Of a stretch of 64,000 nt of DNA, positions 8,504-16,079 are shown piece after piece. The notes below the pieces were generated by a model. That model had not been told where the DNA came from. It made no database searches and saw only the letters and a list, made by a program, of their open reading frames with translations. The stretch spans positions 62,001-126,000 of the forward strand of contig CAYMUY010000002.1 of assembly GCA_964393825.1 (NCBI GenBank), given 5' to 3'. The number at the start of each line of letters is the position of its first letter. Position 1 is the first letter of the stretch. This DNA comes from PFJX01 sp964393825. Lineage in GTDB: Bacteria; Pseudomonadota; Gammaproteobacteria; Burkholderiales; Thiobacillaceae. The position numbers and the translations under genes were made by a program.

Positions 8504-9979
8504 ATGCCACAAACTACTGAAAAAGCCTTTGAGTCCTGGCTGGAACAGATGCTGGTCACCGGCGGCTGGCAGCCGGGCGCCAACGCCGAGTGGGACCAGG
8601 CGCGGGCCTTGTTCCCGGCGCGGGTGTTCGCCTTCATCGAGGCCACCCAGCCCAAACTCTGGAGAGATATGGCCGGGCTGCACGGCGACAATCTCCGGCC
8701 GATGCTGCTCGATGCGCTGGTGAAGGAACTGGACATCAAAGGCAGCTTGCACGTGCTGCGCCACGGCTTCAAGTTCTACGGCAAGTTGTTCCGCCTGGCC
8801 TGGTTCAAGCCGGCCCACGGGCTCTCGCCGGGCGTGCTGGAACTCTATGTCCGGAACCAGATTACGGTGACCCGGCAGGTGCCCTGCCATCCCGGCGACC
8901 ACAGCACGGTGGACATGGTGTTGGCGGTCAATGGCCTGCCGGTGGCGACTATCGAGCTGAAGAACCCGGGCACCGGCCAGAGCTGGCGGCACGCGGTGAG
9001 GCAGTACCAATCCGACCGCGACCCGCGTGCGCCGCTGTTCGACTTCAAGAAGCGGGCGCTGGTGCATTTCGCCGCCGACCCCGACGAAGTCCACATGACG
9101 ACGCAACTGGCCAGGGACAAGACCGTGTTCCTGCCCTTCAACCGGGGCAGCCACCCGGGTCAGGTGCAATGCGGCGCGGGTAATCCGCAGCACAAGAGCG
9201 GCTACCGGACCGGCTATTTCTGGGAAGAGACGCTCGCCCGCGACAGCTTTCTCGACATCCTCGGCCACTTCCTGTTCATCGAGAAGGACGAGCAGAAGGT
9301 GGATGACGCGAGGTCGTCAAACCCGGGCGGCAAGAAGCTGGTGACCACCGAAAAGATGGTGTTCCCGCGTTATCACCAGCTGGACGCGGTGCGGGCGCTG
9401 ATCGATGCCAGCCGTCTTGAGGGGGCCGGGCACAACTACCTGATCCAGCACTCGGCGGGCAGCGGCAAGACCAACAGCATTTCCTGGCTGTCGCACCGGC
9501 TGGCCAGCCTGCACAACGCGCAGGATCAGAAGGTGTTCGATTGCGTGGTGGTGATCACCGACCGCAAGGTGCTGGACAAGCAGTTGCAGGATGCGATCTA
9601 CCAGATCGAGCACGCCCAGGGCGTGGTCAAGGCCACCCAGTATATGGATGACGGCGAGTTCCAGCGCACGGCGTTTCCGATTCTGGCGCGGGAGATCTTC
9701 GAAACGATCCGGGCCGTCGGGCCGTCGGGCCGTCGGGCCTTCTGGCCGCCAGGCGCCGGCAGGTCAAGCCGAGTGAGCCGTTCCGCAGAGAAACAGGGGA
9801 CAGACCACGTTTTTCACTCGCCACCACGGCGGCCCCCCTTGGCCCAACGGCATTCGTGCCGCACATCGCCGCCGCCGATCTGGGCAGGGCGAATCTGGAG
9901 CCGGCGAGACGCTGACCTCCCCGTCAGGTGCGGACAACCGGCCGTCGACTTCGCTGCCGCCATCGCGTCTGGCAGATAA
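8504..9979 (+). pseudogene. hsdR: Type I restriction enzyme R subunit HsdR, truncated after the Walker A region
   Basis: Residues ~1-390 are clear HsdR: a PD-(D/E)xK nuclease core (TVDMVL ... ATIELKNPG), a Q-motif-like RYHQLDAVRALID, and Walker A in HSAGSGKTNS. Similarity stops near VKATQYMDDG (about 9650). The DEAH box, the rest of the motor and the C-terminal domain are missing, and the frame continues through unrelated sequence with an 8-bp tandem repeat. Full-length HsdR is around 1000 residues. GGGAG precedes the ATG at 8504. No hsdM or hsdS is present, so the system should be inactive; the nuclease domain might still be expressed. Confidence 0.8.
9712..9739. repeat. 8-bp tandem repeat GGCCGTCG, 3.5 copies, at the hsdR breakpoint
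   Basis: Three full copies (9712-9735) plus GGCC. It sits where similarity to HsdR ends. Because the unit is 8 bp, any change in copy number shifts the reading frame. It may mark the deletion junction. Confidence 0.75.
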
Positions 9980-10003
9980 GCGGCGCGCCTTCCGCCCCGT
10001 GGC
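9740..10003. other. Non-coding remainder downstream of the hsdR fragment
   Basis: About 260 bases after the tandem repeat. They include the GGGGACAGACC motif at 9795-9806 and a T5 run just after it. The open frame extending from hsdR through this stretch has no recognisable protein features and is probably fortuitous. I see nothing else. Confidence 0.5.
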
Positions 10004-10282
10004 CTAGCCGCCGCTCAATGCCTGGAAGATATAGAGCGTACCGCCCTCCGGCACGTGGTCGGAGAGGGTCTTGCGGTCGATGACCAGGCAGTCGTCGATG
10101 CTGAGGTTGACATGCCGGCGCAGCGCGCCGCGTTCATCGACGATGTAATCGGAAAACCCGGGGGCCAGGGCGTCGACCGCGCGCAGGATCTCGGCGACCG
10201 AACCGGCCGGCACCGTGATCGCGCGGTTCTCCAGCGCCGGGAAGAAGCGGTAGAGGTGCCGCGTCAGGGTCACCGTCGGCAT
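10004..10282 (-). CDS. MoaD/ThiS-family small protein with C-terminal Gly-Gly
   Basis: A 92-residue beta-grasp (ubiquitin-like) protein ending in ALSGG. The terminal di-glycine is where an E1-like enzyme would adenylate and thiocarboxylate a sulfur carrier. Canonical MoaD serves molybdopterin synthesis, which would suit the nearby molybdoenzymes. However, the gene pairs with a BNR-repeat protein rather than with moaE, so its real partner is unknown. It starts 12 bp after the stop of that upstream gene, in the same operon. Confidence 0.75.
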   Translation of the reverse strand: MPTVTLTRHLYRFFPALENRAITVPAGSVAEILRAVDALAPGFSDYIVDERGALRRHVNLSIDDCLVIDRKTLSDHVPEGGTLYIFQALSGG

Positions 10283-10294
10283 GGCGTATGCCCT

Positions 10295-11479
10295 TCAGCC
10301 GAAGCGCACCGAATACACCGGCGGGAAGTGGTTGCCCAGGCATTGCCAGGTTTCGCCACGGTCTTCCGAGAGGTAGACGTTGCCGGTGGTGCTGCCGAAG
10401 CAGAGGCGGTCGCCGGAGACGTCGAGGCCGTGGCGCAGGACGATGTCGTAGGCGTGTTCCTGCGGCAGGCCGTCGCGGAAGGCTTGCCAGGTCTGGCCGC
10501 CATCCGTGGTGCGGGCGATGCAGAGGCCGCCGTCGAGCGCCATGCGCGCCATGTCGGCGCGCGCCGGCACCACCCAGGCGGTGCGCCCGTCATGGGTATC
10601 GGCGGCGATGGGAAAGCCGAAGTGCACCCCGGCATCGGGCTGGCTGACCTTCTTCCAGGTCTGCGCGCCGTCCTCGCTGTAGAAGACGCCGCAGTGGTTC
10701 TGCTGCCAGAGGTGATCCGGCTGCCCCGGGCAGGCGGTGACAAAGTGTGGGTCGTGGCCCCACTCGGCTTCCGGGTTCGGCAGGTAGTCGTTGGTCACGC
10801 CGCGATTGCGTCCGCTCCAGGTCAAGCCGCCGTCGCGGGTTTCCAGCACGCCGGCGGAAGACACGGCGATGTGCAGGTGGTTGGCGTCGCGCGGGTCGAC
10901 GACGATGGAGTGGATGCCGGGCTCGAACACGCCGTAGTCGATGCTCGCCGGGGTGCCGAACCAGCGGTTTTCGCTGCTGGCGTCGCCGGCGAACAGGTCG
11001 CCGCCGCGGCTTTCATGGTTCCAGAGCGGGCGGTTGAGTGCCCAGGTATCGCCGCCGTCGTCGCTAACAAACAGGCCGCCGGGAATGGTGCCGGCGTACA
11101 CGCGGCCGGGTTGATCGGCATGGCCGAACGCGAGGGTCCAGATCTTGTAGACGGTGGCGTCCTGGTACTCGGGCGCGCCGGTGGGCGCCAGCGGGTCGAA
11201 ATCCGGGGTCGGCAGCACCTTGGCGATGTAGCGCGCACCTTCGGGATACTTCAGGGACAGCACGTCCTCCCAGGTCGCGCCGCCGTCGCGCGAGCGCGAC
11301 AGCTTGGGGCCCCAGTGGCCGTGGTCCTGGGAAGCCCAGAGGGTGCCGTCGCGCGGGTCGCGCGCCGCGTAGCAGATCGGGATGCCCGCGTGCCCGATCG
11401 GGCGAGGGCGCCAGGTGGCGTTCACTCGGTCGAAGATGACGGTGCCCTTGCGGGTGCCCAGCAGAATCATGTCGGACAT
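10295..11479 (-). CDS. BNR/sialidase-type beta-propeller repeat protein, predicted cytoplasmic
   Basis: A 394-residue protein with repeated Asp-box-like motifs (SRDGGATWE, SDDGGDTWA, TRDGGLTWS, SEDGAQTWK, TTDGGQTWQ, SEDRGETWQ), as in WD40/YVTN/BNR beta-propellers. There is no signal peptide. The start at 11479 (MSDMILLGTRKG) was chosen over longer readings because GAGGT lies upstream at the right distance. It forms an operon with the MoaD-like gene. A similar pairing occurs in other genomes as far as I recall, but its function is unknown. Sialidase activity is unlikely without a secretion signal. It could be a scaffold or a photosystem assembly factor-like propeller. Confidence 0.75.
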   Translation of the reverse strand: MSDMILLGTRKGTVIFDRVNATWRPRPIGHAGIPICYAARDPRDGTLWASQDHGHWGPKLSRSRDGGATWEDVLSLKYPEGARYIAKVLPTPDFDPLAPTGAPEYQDATVYKIWTLAFGHADQPGRVYAGTIPGGLFVSDDGGDTWALNRPLWNHESRGGDLFAGDASSENRWFGTPASIDYGVFEPGIHSIVVDPRDANHLHIAVSSAGVLETRDGGLTWSGRNRGVTNDYLPNPEAEWGHDPHFVTACPGQPDHLWQQNHCGVFYSEDGAQTWKKVSQPDAGVHFGFPIAADTHDGRTAWVVPARADMARMALDGGLCIARTTDGGQTWQAFRDGLPQEHAYDIVLRHGLDVSGDRLCFGSTTGNVYLSEDRGETWQCLGNHFPPVYSVRFG

Positions 11480-11743
11480 AAGACTGACCTCGCGTTCGGA
11501 TGGCGTTGTGGGAAAGGCGGGCTGTGTTCGGCGCGTTGTACCACGGCGCTTCGCGCTTGGGCAGCCTCGGCCGCTCGCCTGACCCCGCACCCCAATCTGG
11601 TGCGTCATCGCGCGCCAGGTTCCGAATCGGTGCGCGCGGGGTGGCGGGCGCCGTGCCGGACGAGCCGCGTCCGCCCTCGCCCAGCGGGCGCCCAGGCCAG
11701 GAAAGACGGGCGTTTCCGCCGGGCTGCCCGCCTTCTTTCAGCG
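11480..11743. other. Intergenic region upstream of the nrtP promoter
   Basis: About 260 bases between the divergent BNR gene and the sigma-54 promoter of nrtP. It should hold enhancer sites for an NtrC-type activator. GGTGCG/GCGCC-like half-sites occur near 11600-11640, but none matches a full GCACC-N5-GGTGC site, so I do not annotate one. Confidence 0.4.
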
Positions 11744-11760
11744 CTGGTACGAGTTTTGCT
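11744..11760 (+). promoter_or_regulatory. Sigma-54 promoter of the nrtP-kinase-CBS-nasT operon
   Basis: CTGGTACGAGTTTTGCT matches TGGCAC-N5-TTGCW with one change, and GG and GC are exactly 12 bp apart (first base to first base). Transcription should start near 11771. That leaves a ~110-base leader containing the NasT target hairpins. Confidence 0.85.
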
Positions 11761-11786
11761 TATTCATACCCATTCAGCCGCGGGAT

Positions 11787-11855
11787 GGGCAAGTGTTTGC
11801 CTCACGCGGCTGCTGGACAACGGTGTCCGCCTTGAGGCGCACACCGTTTTTTTTT
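11787..11855 (+). promoter_or_regulatory. NasT (ANTAR) antitermination leader with overlapping terminator, nrtP
   Basis: P1 is GGGCA-[AGTGTT]-TGCCT (11787-11802) and P2 is GGAC-[AACGGT]-GTCC (11815-11828). Both loops are six bases with A at position 1 and G at position 4, the established ANTAR signature. The 3' half of P2 overlaps the 5' arm of an intrinsic terminator, ACGGTGT ... ACACCGT followed by nine T residues (11820-11855). NasT binding to P1/P2 would block the terminator and let transcription reach nrtP. The nrtA leader has the same design. Confidence 0.88.
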
Positions 11856-11880
11856 GCCCACGTCACACAAGGAGCCCTCC

Positions 11881-13086
11881 ATGACCAAGGGATTCTGGCA
11901 ATCCGGCCACACCCCGACGCTGCTGTCGGCCTTTCTCTATTTCGACCTGGCCTTCATGGTCTGGGTTTTGTTGGGACCGATGGGCGTGCAGATCGCCGCC
12001 GACCTCCAACTCACCCCGGCGCAGAAAGGGCTGATGGTGGCCACGCCGGTCCTGGCCGGCGCCCTGTTGCGCATCGTGATGGGCGTACTGGTGGACCAGA
12101 TCAAGCCGAAACGTGCCGGCATCGTTGGCCAACTCATCGTCATGAGCGGGCTGGGTGCGGCCTGGCTGTTCGGCATCCACAGCTTCCAGCAGGTGCTGCT
12201 GCTCGGCATCGTCCTCGGTTTCGCCGGCGCCGCCTTCGCGGTGGCGCTGCCGCTGGCCTCGCGCTGGTATCCGCCGCAGCATCAGGGCGCGGCGCTGGGC
12301 ATCGCCGGCGCCGGCAACTCCGGCACCGTTTTGGCGGCTCTGTTCGCGCCCGGCCTGGCCCTGGCCTTCGGCTGGACCAACGTGTTCGGCCTGGTGTTGG
12401 TTCCGCTGGGCATCGTCTTCCTGGTTTTCCTGGTGTTCGCCAAGGACGCGCCGGAATGCCCGCCGCCCAAGACCTTCGCCGAATACACCGGCATCCTGAA
12501 AGACAAGGATGCCTGGTGGTTCATGTTCTTCTATTCGGTCACCTTCGGCGGTTTCGTCGGCCTCGCCTCCAGCCTGACCATCTACTTCAATGACCAGTAC
12601 GGCCTGCCGCCGGTGACCGCCGGTTACTTCACCGCCGCCTGCGTGTTCGCCGGCTCCCTGGTGCGGCCAATCGGCGGCGTGGTGGCCGACCGTATCGGTG
12701 GTGTCCGCTCCCTGACCGTGATGTATGGCCTGGCGGCCGTCTTCCTGGCGACGGTGAGTGTTGGCCTGCCCAATCAGTGGCTGGCCCTGGCCGGCTTCGT
12801 CGCCGCCATGCTGTCCCTGGGCATGGGCAACGGCGCGGTGTTCCAGCTGGTACCGCAACGCTTCCGCAAGGAGATCGGAGTGATGACCGGCCTGGTCGGC
12901 ATGGCCGGCGGCGTCGGCGGCTTCTACCTGGCTTCCAGCCTCGGCTTCTCCAAGGGCCTGACCGGCAGCTATCAGATCGGCTTCCTGATTTTCGCGGGCC
13001 TCTGCCTGGTCGCGCTGGTCGGCCTCACCTCGGTGAAGACCCGCTGGCGCACCACCTGGGGTGCAACCACCCTGGCGCGGGTGTGA
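11881..13086 (+). CDS. nrtP: Nitrate/nitrite transporter, MFS family (NarK/NrtP type)
   Basis: A 401-residue, 12-helix major facilitator of the nitrate/nitrite porter family. The nitrate-signature motifs are visible: GIAGAGNSGT in helix 5 and GMAGGVGG in helix 11. So are the membrane arginines of the substrate site (LLRIVMG in helix 2, VRPIGG in helix 8). The ATG at 11881 follows AAGGAG at a good distance. It is the first gene after the ANTAR leader. In this context it is an assimilatory nitrate importer rather than a respiratory nitrite exporter. Confidence 0.9.
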   Translation: MTKGFWQSGHTPTLLSAFLYFDLAFMVWVLLGPMGVQIAADLQLTPAQKGLMVATPVLAGALLRIVMGVLVDQIKPKRAGIVGQLIVMSGLGAAWLFGIHSFQQVLLLGIVLGFAGAAFAVALPLASRWYPPQHQGAALGIAGAGNSGTVLAALFAPGLALAFGWTNVFGLVLVPLGIVFLVFLVFAKDAPECPPPKTFAEYTGILKDKDAWWFMFFYSVTFGGFVGLASSLTIYFNDQYGLPPVTAGYFTAACVFAGSLVRPIGGVVADRIGGVRSLTVMYGLAAVFLATVSVGLPNQWLALAGFVAAMLSLGMGNGAVFQLVPQRFRKEIGVMTGLVGMAGGVGGFYLASSLGFSKGLTGSYQIGFLIFAGLCLVALVGLTSVKTRWRTTWGATTLARV

Positions 13087-13108
13087 GTTAGTGTTGAACA
13101 CGATGGCT

Positions 13109-13210
13109 CCCCCCTTATCCAATGGGGACGCTGGAGGGGATTTCTGCAAGGGTCGCACCTGCTCTGACCTCCGCAAATCCCCCCTAAACCCTCTTTGAGA
13201 AAGGGGGGGG
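13109..13210. repeat. Palindromic repeat element, same family as the copy inside nasA
   Basis: Imperfect inverted arms at 13109-13143 (C6 ... GGGG-ATTT) and 13175-13210 (AAAT-C6 ... TTTGAGAAA-G8) surround a ~31-base centre. Arm sequence and total length (~102 bp) match the element at 986-1086. It lies between nrtP and the phosphatase/kinase gene and has no T-run. Confidence 0.8.
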
Positions 13211-13257
13211 ACAAAGGGCCACTTCGCATCGACCCGTTTCCCGGTAACGTCTCTCTT

Positions 13258-14952
13258 ATGCAACTTTCCTTCGGCTACGCCACCGAAACCGGCCCGCGCC
13301 CTCGCAACGAGGACTTCGGCGGTTTCACCACGCCCGCCGCCGCCACGGTGGCGGTGAAGGGGTACCTGGCGGCGCTCGCCGATGGCGTGTCGGGCGGCAC
13401 GCACGGCCGCGAAGCGGCGGAAAGCACGGTGCGCAACCTGCTCGCCGATTACTACGCCACGCCCGAGACATGGGAAGTGGCGCACGCTCTCGACACCGTC
13501 ATCCAGAGCCAGAACCGCTGGCTTTCCGGCCAGGTCGCTTCGCGCCGGGAAGCCGGCGGCATGGCCTGTACCCTGTCGGCACTGGTGCTGCGTGGGCGGC
13601 GCTGGCATCTGGCGCATGTCGGCGACACCCGCATCTACCGCCTGCGCGGCGAGCACCTGGAACAACTCACCCAGGACCACACCTGGGAGCAGCCAGGCAT
13701 GGAACATGTGCTGAAACGTGCGGTCGGCCTGGATACGCATCTTCGGGTGGATCACGCCGAGGGTGAGCTGGCGGCGGGCGACGTGCTTCTCATCGCCTGC
13801 GATGGGGTCTGGCAGCCGCTGGGGCAGGTCGAACTGCATCGCCTGCTGCGGCTCTACGACGATGCCGACCTCTGCGCCCGCAGACTGGTGGCCGAGGCGC
13901 TACGCCAGGGCGGTGGCGACAATGCCAGCGCCCTGGTGATCCGCGTGCTCGACCTGGGGGAAGACGTCGACCAGACCGCGTTCCTCAACCGTCGCCACCT
14001 GCCCCTGCCCGGCCACCTGGCACCCGGTTCGTCGCTGGATGGCTACATCATCGACGAAGTGCTGCATGATTCGCGCGAGACCCTGTTGTACCGGGCGCGC
14101 ATGGCGGATTCCGGACAATCCTGCGTGCTCAAGACCCTGCAGCCACGCCTGGAGGGCGACGCCGAACTGGCCGACCGCCTGCTCATGGAGGAATGGCTGG
14201 GCAAGCGGGTGCGTTCACATTACTTCGTGGAAATCCTGCCGGCACCGGCACGCAACTTCCTCTACTTCGCGATGAGCTGGCATCCCGGCCAGACACTGCA
14301 GGCCAGTCTGGAGCAGGGTCGTCATTTCAGCGCCCAGGAAACGGTGTCGCTGGGCATTCGGCTGCTCAAGGGCCTGGCCGCGCTGCACCGCATGGACGTG
14401 GCGCACCGTGATCTGAAACCGGCGAACCTGCATCTCGGCGAGGATGGCAGGCTGCGCATACTCGATCTCGGTGTCGCCGATTGCCCGGCCTGTCCGCGTG
14501 GTCAGGTCGAGGGTCATCCCGGCACCCCCAGCTACATGGCGCCGGAGCTGTTCTCGGGCGAGCAGGGAGAGGCCGGCATGGCCCGCGGTGCCGATCTTTA
14601 CGCGGTCGGCGTCACCCTCTATCACCTGCTCACCCGCAAGTACCCCTACGGCGAGATCGAGGCGTTCCAGCACCCGCGCTTCGGCGATCCGGTGCCGCCG
14701 ACGCGCTATCGCCCGGAACTCCCGGGCTGGCTGGAGAACGCCCTGCTCAAAGCCTGCGCGCGGACGCCGGATGCGCGCTTCGAAACCGCCGAGGAGTTCC
14801 TGCTCGCCCTGGAACGGGGCGAGTCCAGTCGCCTGGCGCGACCGCGCCCCACCCCATTGGCCGCGCGCGACCCTGCACGTTTCTGGCAGACTGTCGCGCT
14901 CGTCGCGGTTGTGTTCAATCTGCTGCTCCTCTACCTCCTGGTGGCGGGATAG
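13258..14952 (+). CDS. Bifunctional PP2C phosphatase / Ser-Thr protein kinase with C-terminal membrane helix
   Basis: 564 residues. Residues ~1-235 are a PP2C phosphatase (RPRNEDF, LADGVSGG, HVGDTRIYRL, ACDGVW, GGGDNAS). Residues ~260-520 are a Hanks-type kinase with catalytic HRDLKPAN, DLG in place of DFG, and YMAPE. A hydrophobic helix close to the C-terminus would tether it to the membrane. The Gly-rich loop is poorly preserved, so activity may be unusual. The ATG at 13258 was chosen; the longer reading runs back into the palindromic repeat. A similar kinase gene sits in the Pseudomonas nirBD/nas locus (PA1782), supporting a role in nitrate uptake control; the substrate is unknown. Confidence 0.88.
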   Translation: MQLSFGYATETGPRPRNEDFGGFTTPAAATVAVKGYLAALADGVSGGTHGREAAESTVRNLLADYYATPETWEVAHALDTVIQSQNRWLSGQVASRREAGGMACTLSALVLRGRRWHLAHVGDTRIYRLRGEHLEQLTQDHTWEQPGMEHVLKRAVGLDTHLRVDHAEGELAAGDVLLIACDGVWQPLGQVELHRLLRLYDDADLCARRLVAEALRQGGGDNASALVIRVLDLGEDVDQTAFLNRRHLPLPGHLAPGSSLDGYIIDEVLHDSRETLLYRARMADSGQSCVLKTLQPRLEGDAELADRLLMEEWLGKRVRSHYFVEILPAPARNFLYFAMSWHPGQTLQASLEQGRHFSAQETVSLGIRLLKGLAALHRMDVAHRDLKPANLHLGEDGRLRILDLGVADCPACPRGQVEGHPGTPSYMAPELFSGEQGEAGMARGADLYAVGVTLYHLLTRKYPYGEIEAFQHPRFGDPVPPTRYRPELPGWLENALLKACARTPDARFETAEEFLLALERGESSRLARPRPTPLAARDPARFWQTVALVAVVFNLLLLYLLVAG

Positions 14953-14978
14953 GCAGTCATTCATTCAAGGAGAATTCC

Positions 14979-15431
14979 ATGCTGGTCAAAGACATCATGA
15001 GCCGTGGCGCCCGCACGGTCGGCCCCGACACCCCCCTGCTCGAAGTATCCTCGCTGATGTGCCTGTACCGGCTCTCCGGCCTGCCGGTGGTGGTGGACGG
15101 CAAACTCACCGGCTTCGTCGCCGAGAAGGACGTGCTCTCACGCCTGTTCCCCACCCTGTCCGATTTCCGCGACGGCATGATGGGCGTCGACTACGCGGCG
15201 ATGGAGGCCCAGTACAAGGAGGTATTGCACCTCAAGACCGCCGACATCATGGCGACACGGGTGATCAGCGTCTCCCCCGAGATGCACGCCCTGCAGGCCG
15301 CTGCCACCATGGCGCGGCACAACTTCCGCCGCATCCCGGTGGCCACCGGCGACACCCTGGTCGGCATGCTCTCCCTGGGCGACGTGCACAAGGCGCTGTT
15401 CCACGCCAACGTCTCCGGCATCGGGCACTGA
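14979..15431 (+). CDS. Two-CBS-domain protein
   Basis: 150 residues consisting of two CBS motifs (residues ~1-55 and ~85-145) that would form one Bateman module for binding adenine nucleotides. There is no catalytic or DNA-binding domain. AAGGAG lies 6 bases before the ATG. It sits between the kinase/phosphatase and nasT in the nitrate operon, so it may sense energy state for the kinase or for nitrate uptake. That role is inferred from position only. Confidence 0.85.
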   Translation: MLVKDIMSRGARTVGPDTPLLEVSSLMCLYRLSGLPVVVDGKLTGFVAEKDVLSRLFPTLSDFRDGMMGVDYAAMEAQYKEVLHLKTADIMATRVISVSPEMHALQAAATMARHNFRRIPVATGDTLVGMLSLGDVHKALFHANVSGIGH

Positions 15432-15452
15432 CCGGCCCGGATTACCGCCGCC

Positions 15453-16055
15453 ATGCCCGCCAGCGTCTCCGCCAGCCCGCCCGAGCTGCGCGTCATGATC
15501 GTCGACAACGATGTCGAGCGCAGCCGCAACCTGCGCGGCGCCCTGACCCTGGCGGGCTATCACGTGGTGGCGGTACTGAAGGAATCGCTGGCCCTGCCCG
15601 ACGCGGTAAACGGCTTGAAGCCGCACATCGTCATCGTCGCCGCCGACTCGCCGGACCGCGACACCCTCGAACACATCAGCGTCACCACCCGCGACGCGCC
15701 GCGACCGGTGGTGATGTTCACCCAGGACGGCACCAGCGAAAGCATCCGCGCGGCGGTCAAGGCTGGGGTTTCCGCCTATGTGGTGGATGGCCTGGCGCCG
15801 GAACGCATCCGCTCCATCCTGGAGGTGGCCTGCGCCCGCTTCGATGCCCACCAGGAACTGACCGGACGCCTGGCGGAAAGCGAGCGTCAGCTGGCCGAGC
15901 GCAAGAATGTGGAAAAGGCCAAGGGCCTGCTCATGAAGAAGCGCGGCCTCTCCGAGGACGAGGCCTTCCGCGAAATGCGCGCCCTGGCCATGCGCACCGG
16001 CAAGAAGCTGGGCGAGGTGGCCGAAACCCTGATCGCGGCGGCTCACCTGCTGTAA
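15453..16055 (+). CDS. nasT: Nitrate-responsive antiterminator NasT (receiver-like plus ANTAR domain)
   Basis: 200 residues. Residues ~12-125 form a receiver-like domain and residues ~145-200 an ANTAR RNA-binding domain (ERKNVEKAKGLLMKKRGLSEDEAF). In the NasS/NasT system, NasS without nitrate holds NasT; nitrate releases it to bind paired hexaloop hairpins and prevent termination. Two such leaders are in this window (11787-11855 and 17245-17319), one at the head of nasT's own operon, so positive feedback is expected. The start is weakly marked; an internal ATG at the RVMIVD stretch is possible. Confidence 0.92.
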   Translation: MPASVSASPPELRVMIVDNDVERSRNLRGALTLAGYHVVAVLKESLALPDAVNGLKPHIVIVAADSPDRDTLEHISVTTRDAPRPVVMFTQDGTSESIRAAVKAGVSAYVVDGLAPERIRSILEVACARFDAHQELTGRLAESERQLAERKNVEKAKGLLMKKRGLSEDEAFREMRALAMRTGKKLGEVAETLIAAAHLL

Positions 16056-16079
16056 GGCAAGTCGCGCCGGCGCTACATT

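Larger units (their letters stand above)
8067..9806. other. Segment bounded by exact 12-bp inverted repeats (GGTCTGTCCCCT / AGGGGACAGACC)
   Basis: GGTCTGTCCCCT at 8067-8078 is the exact reverse complement of AGGGGACAGACC at 9795-9806. Between them lie only broken genes, a frameshifted Fic tail and a truncated hsdR. GGGGACAGACC strings are often found near REP-associated or IS-type transposase genes in betaproteobacteria, but no transposase is present here. The layout suggests rearrangement or insertion of a decayed defence island. Confidence 0.55.

Noticed and set aside
10004..10282. Canonical moaD for molybdopterin synthesis
   Set aside because: The fold and Gly-Gly end fit, but there is no moaE or other moa gene nearby, and the partner is a BNR propeller. 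I keep only the family name.
16065..16076. Another complete REP element between nasT and the exported hypothetical gene
   Set aside because: Only one arm (CGCCGGCGCTAC) is present and no pairing partner lies nearby.
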